Origin: Desulfobulbaceae bacterium UBA5173
Lineage (GTDB): Bacteria > Desulfobacterota > Desulfobulbia > Desulfobulbales > Desulfobulbaceae
Direction of reading: 5' to 3'
Assembly: GCA_002413355.1 (NCBI GenBank)
Contig: DHWV01000024.1
Location: forward strand, 1-6,336
Length of the DNA stretch: 6,336 nucleotides
The position numbers were made by a program, and so were the translations under genes. The notes beneath the pieces were generated by a model. That model saw only the letters and a program-made list of their open reading frames with translations. It had not been told where the DNA came from and searched no databases. This document shows, piece by piece, positions 4,818-6,336 of the stretch. Each line of letters opens with the position of its first letter. Positions within the stretch are counted from its first letter, which is position 1.

Positions 4818-5803
4818 CGTTCCCTGTTGTGTGCGATGTCCATCGCCATACGCCAAGCTGCCCGCAAGCTGGCGGCATCGGCGATGCCCTGTCCGGCGAT
4901 GTCGTATGCCGTGCCATGATCCACTGAGGTGCGGACGATGGGCAGGCCCAGCGTCACGTTCACACCGTCCTGAAAATGGAGCAGCTTGAAGGGGATTAGC
5001 CCTTGATCGTGGTACATGCAGACCACTGCGTCAAAGCCCCCGTTCGCCGCCTTGTGAAAGACCGTGTCCGGCGGCCAAGGCCCGCTGACCTCTGCCCCGC
5101 CTTTGTGCTGACGCAGGGCGGGTTCGATGATCTCAATCTCCTCTCTGCCGAACATGCCTTGCTCGCCGCTATGGGGGTTGAAGCCCGCCACAGCGATGCG
5201 CGGACTGTCTATGCCGAAATCTTGGCGCAGTGCCTCGGCGGTCATTTCGATGCAATCGTGGATATTCTCGGCGTTGAGCAGCCCGCTAACCTTGGCCAAC
5301 GGTTCGTGGATCGTGACCAGCACCACCCGCAGCCGCGTCCCGGCCAGCATCATACGGAAGCGGCACACGCCGGTCAGTTCGGCCAGCATCTCGGTGTGGC
5401 CGGGATAGAAGATGCCTGCCTCATGCAGGGCCTTTTTGGAGATGGGACAGGTCACGACGGCCGAGAACTCGCCATTCAGTGCGCCTGCGGCAGCTCGGCG
5501 GATGTATGCCGCCATCGCTATCCCGGTCTCCTTGGTCGGCTGCCCCCATCGCAGTCTGTCCACATTTAGCTGCGACAGCTCCAGCACCGGCACTGTGCCA
5601 GGCATAATTTTTTTGCCCAAGTGCCACGCGACAGGTTGGCTTATACTGCCCAGCAGGGAAGCCGTCCGCTGGAGCACGCCGAGATCGCCGATCACCACTG
5701 GCGCGGATGCTACCTCCGCAGCGGTCAGGCTGTCAAAGAAACGGAGGATAATTTCCGGGCCAATCCCCACCGGGCAGCCCATCGTGATGGCAGCAGGCTT
5801 CAT
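4814..5803 (-). CDS. pdxA: 4-hydroxythreonine-4-phosphate dehydrogenase PdxA
   Basis: Cytoplasmic, NAD-dependent, metal-requiring enzyme that oxidises 4-phosphohydroxy-L-threonine. The product decarboxylates and is condensed by PdxJ to pyridoxine phosphate in the DXP-dependent vitamin B6 pathway. The length of 329 residues equals that of E. coli PdxA. The three metal-binding His are visible: H166 (VTIHEPL), H211 (GFNPHSGEQG) and H265 (MYHDQGLIPFK). The substrate-binding H136-T137 pair sits in YPGHTEMLAELTG and RTSVDHGTAYDIAG lies at 291-304. The N-terminal loop reads MGCPVGIGPEI (8-18), with Cys where most homologues carry Asp or Glu. The start at 5803 is set by family alignment and by the ATGA overlap with the yraN stop. 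It is the middle gene of a tightly coupled operon. A paralogue from another pathway (PdxA2 or terephthalate dihydrodiol dehydrogenase type) is possible but less likely given the housekeeping context. Confidence 0.96.
   Translation of the reverse strand: MKPAAITMGCPVGIGPEIILRFFDSLTAAEVASAPVVIGDLGVLQRTASLLGSISQPVAWHLGKKIMPGTVPVLELSQLNVDRLRWGQPTKETGIAMAAYIRRAAAGALNGEFSAVVTCPISKKALHEAGIFYPGHTEMLAELTGVCRFRMMLAGTRLRVVLVTIHEPLAKVSGLLNAENIHDCIEMTAEALRQDFGIDSPRIAVAGFNPHSGEQGMFGREEIEIIEPALRQHKGGAEVSGPWPPDTVFHKAANGGFDAVVCMYHDQGLIPFKLLHFQDGVNVTLGLPIVRTSVDHGTAYDIAGQGIADAASLRAAWRMAMDIAHNRER
5800..5803 (-). promoter_or_regulatory. ATGA stop/start overlap joining yraN and pdxA
   Basis: The pdxA ATG and the yraN TGA share the four bases ATGA on the minus strand, the same arrangement as at the next junction. 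A GAGGAACC stretch inside the yraN end could serve as ribosome binding site. Confidence 0.8.
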
Positions 5804-6201
5804 GGTTCCTCACATTCAAAGGCGTTGCGCAGCAGCTCCACTCGAAACGAGTTCGTCGTGTCAGGAACAACAGCGGCCACATCAAAGCGCACCGGCATGT
5901 CCAGCCCCTGCGCGGCCATGTATTCGAGTGCCGCAGCGGCCAGCCGCCGCTGCTTGCGCAAGTCAACTGCCTCAAAGGGGCTGCCGAAGCTGACGCTGCG
6001 GCGGGTCTTGACCTCGACAATCACCAGACAACCGCTGTCCACGGCGATGATGTCAATCTCGCCGCTGGGCAGACGGCAATTGCGTCCTGCAATCGTCCAG
6101 CCCAAGCCTTCCAGATAACGGACGGCAGCCTCTTCGCCGTCACGTCCGGAGGCTGCGCGCTTCTTGAAGCTAGGGCAGCCGGTCATTGCAGTATTTTCCA
6201 T
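5800..6201 (-). CDS. yraN: YraN family (UPF0102) nuclease-fold protein
   Basis: Small protein of the YraN/UPF0102 family, with a Holliday-junction-resolvase-like restriction endonuclease fold. Its cellular role is not well settled; some members have been linked to DNA processing. Numbered from the chosen start, the 133 residues show GRDGEEAAVRYLEGLGW (19-35), GEIDII (47-52) and VEVKTRR (62-68). D50, E63 and K65 thus give the PD-(D/E)xK pattern, with E23 or E24 as a further acidic residue. FGSPFEAV (72-79) and RFDVAAV (105-111) complete the family signature. The ATG at 6201 is chosen because AAGGA lies 8 nt upstream and the length is close to the usual 115-130. In-frame alternatives are 6186 (128 residues), 6219 and 6267 (155 residues); the last adds an unconserved stretch and has a poor site. 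First gene of the yraN-pdxA-tmk operon. Confidence 0.9.
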   Translation of the reverse strand: MENTAMTGCPSFKKRAASGRDGEEAAVRYLEGLGWTIAGRNCRLPSGEIDIIAVDSGCLVIVEVKTRRSVSFGSPFEAVDLRKQRRLAAAALEYMAAQGLDMPVRFDVAAVVPDTTNSFRVELLRNAFECEEP

Positions 6202-6336
6202 ATCCTCTGTCCTTTTCATGCAGCGTTGGCGCAGGACAGAATAGGAAGACAGCTTGGTGCTGAACATATCTCAACCATATCTGCAACTTTAACAAATTTA
6301 ATGATATTATCCTATAGCCAGAGCAACATAATTTGA
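6202..6336 (-). promoter_or_regulatory. AT-rich region upstream of yraN, likely operon promoter region
   Basis: This 135-nt stretch to the window edge becomes strongly AT-rich beyond about 6265, unlike the coding DNA beside it. No gene is visible except a possible in-frame extension of yraN to 6267. On the minus strand there are TA-rich hexamers (TAATAT near 6305-6310) but no convincing -35 partner at 16-18 nt. The operon promoter probably lies here or just outside the window. Confidence 0.35.

Noticed and set aside
5003..5569. 188-codon plus-strand frame opposite pdxA
   Set aside because: Shadow of pdxA; it is His-rich and irregular in composition and lacks any recognisable domain.
410..6317. 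Similar AT-rich strings at both ends of the window (TTATCCTGATAG near 411-422 and TTATCCTATAG near 6307-6317), considered as insertion-element ends
   Set aside because: The match is short and gapped, and both are in the same orientation, whereas terminal repeats should be inverted; probably chance in AT-rich DNA.

Overview
The window is mostly chromosomal backbone of a Gram-negative bacterium with GC-rich coding sequence. The YchF sequence looks proteobacterial to deltaproteobacterial in style. A sulfate-reducer-like Desulfobacterota (for example Desulfobulbales) is my guess from sequence feel, not something the window proves. An AT-rich transposase piece at the left edge is a mobile element that runs off the window.

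Layout: (1) 1-398, minus strand: N-terminal part of an IS701/DDE-type transposase without a normal start codon. (2) 399-477: AT-rich junction carrying the ychF ribosome binding site. (3) 478-1575, plus: ychF, the universally conserved ATPase of the Obg family. (4) 1671-3146, plus: a 491-residue protein of the transglutaminase-elicitor family (the Phytophthora GP42 family). It has its own candidate promoter and a stretch almost matching the Pep-13 elicitor peptide. (5) 3335-4366, plus: a secreted M23 (LytM-like) peptidase with complete zinc/catalytic motifs, followed by an acidic linker and a long Lys/Arg/Ala-rich tail. (6) 4206-6201, minus: a compact operon transcribed yraN-pdxA-tmk, both junctions being 4-nt ATGA stop/start overlaps. 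The 3' end of tmk overlaps the 3' end of the peptidase gene on the opposite strand by 161 bp.

How the genes relate: ychF (translation-associated ATPase), tmk (dTTP synthesis), pdxA (pyridoxal phosphate synthesis) and yraN (nuclease-fold protein) are housekeeping genes. The accessory pair is the transglutaminase-like protein and the tailed peptidase. The most interesting observations are the Pep-13-like segment in a bacterial transglutaminase homologue, the basic peptidase tail containing a perfect 7-residue match to the histone H3 N-terminus (TKQTARK, whose Gln is a known transglutaminase target in eukaryotes), and the fact that this tail is written antisense to tmk. An enzyme/substrate link between the two accessory proteins is speculation. 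No tRNA, rRNA, CRISPR array or replication origin was seen.
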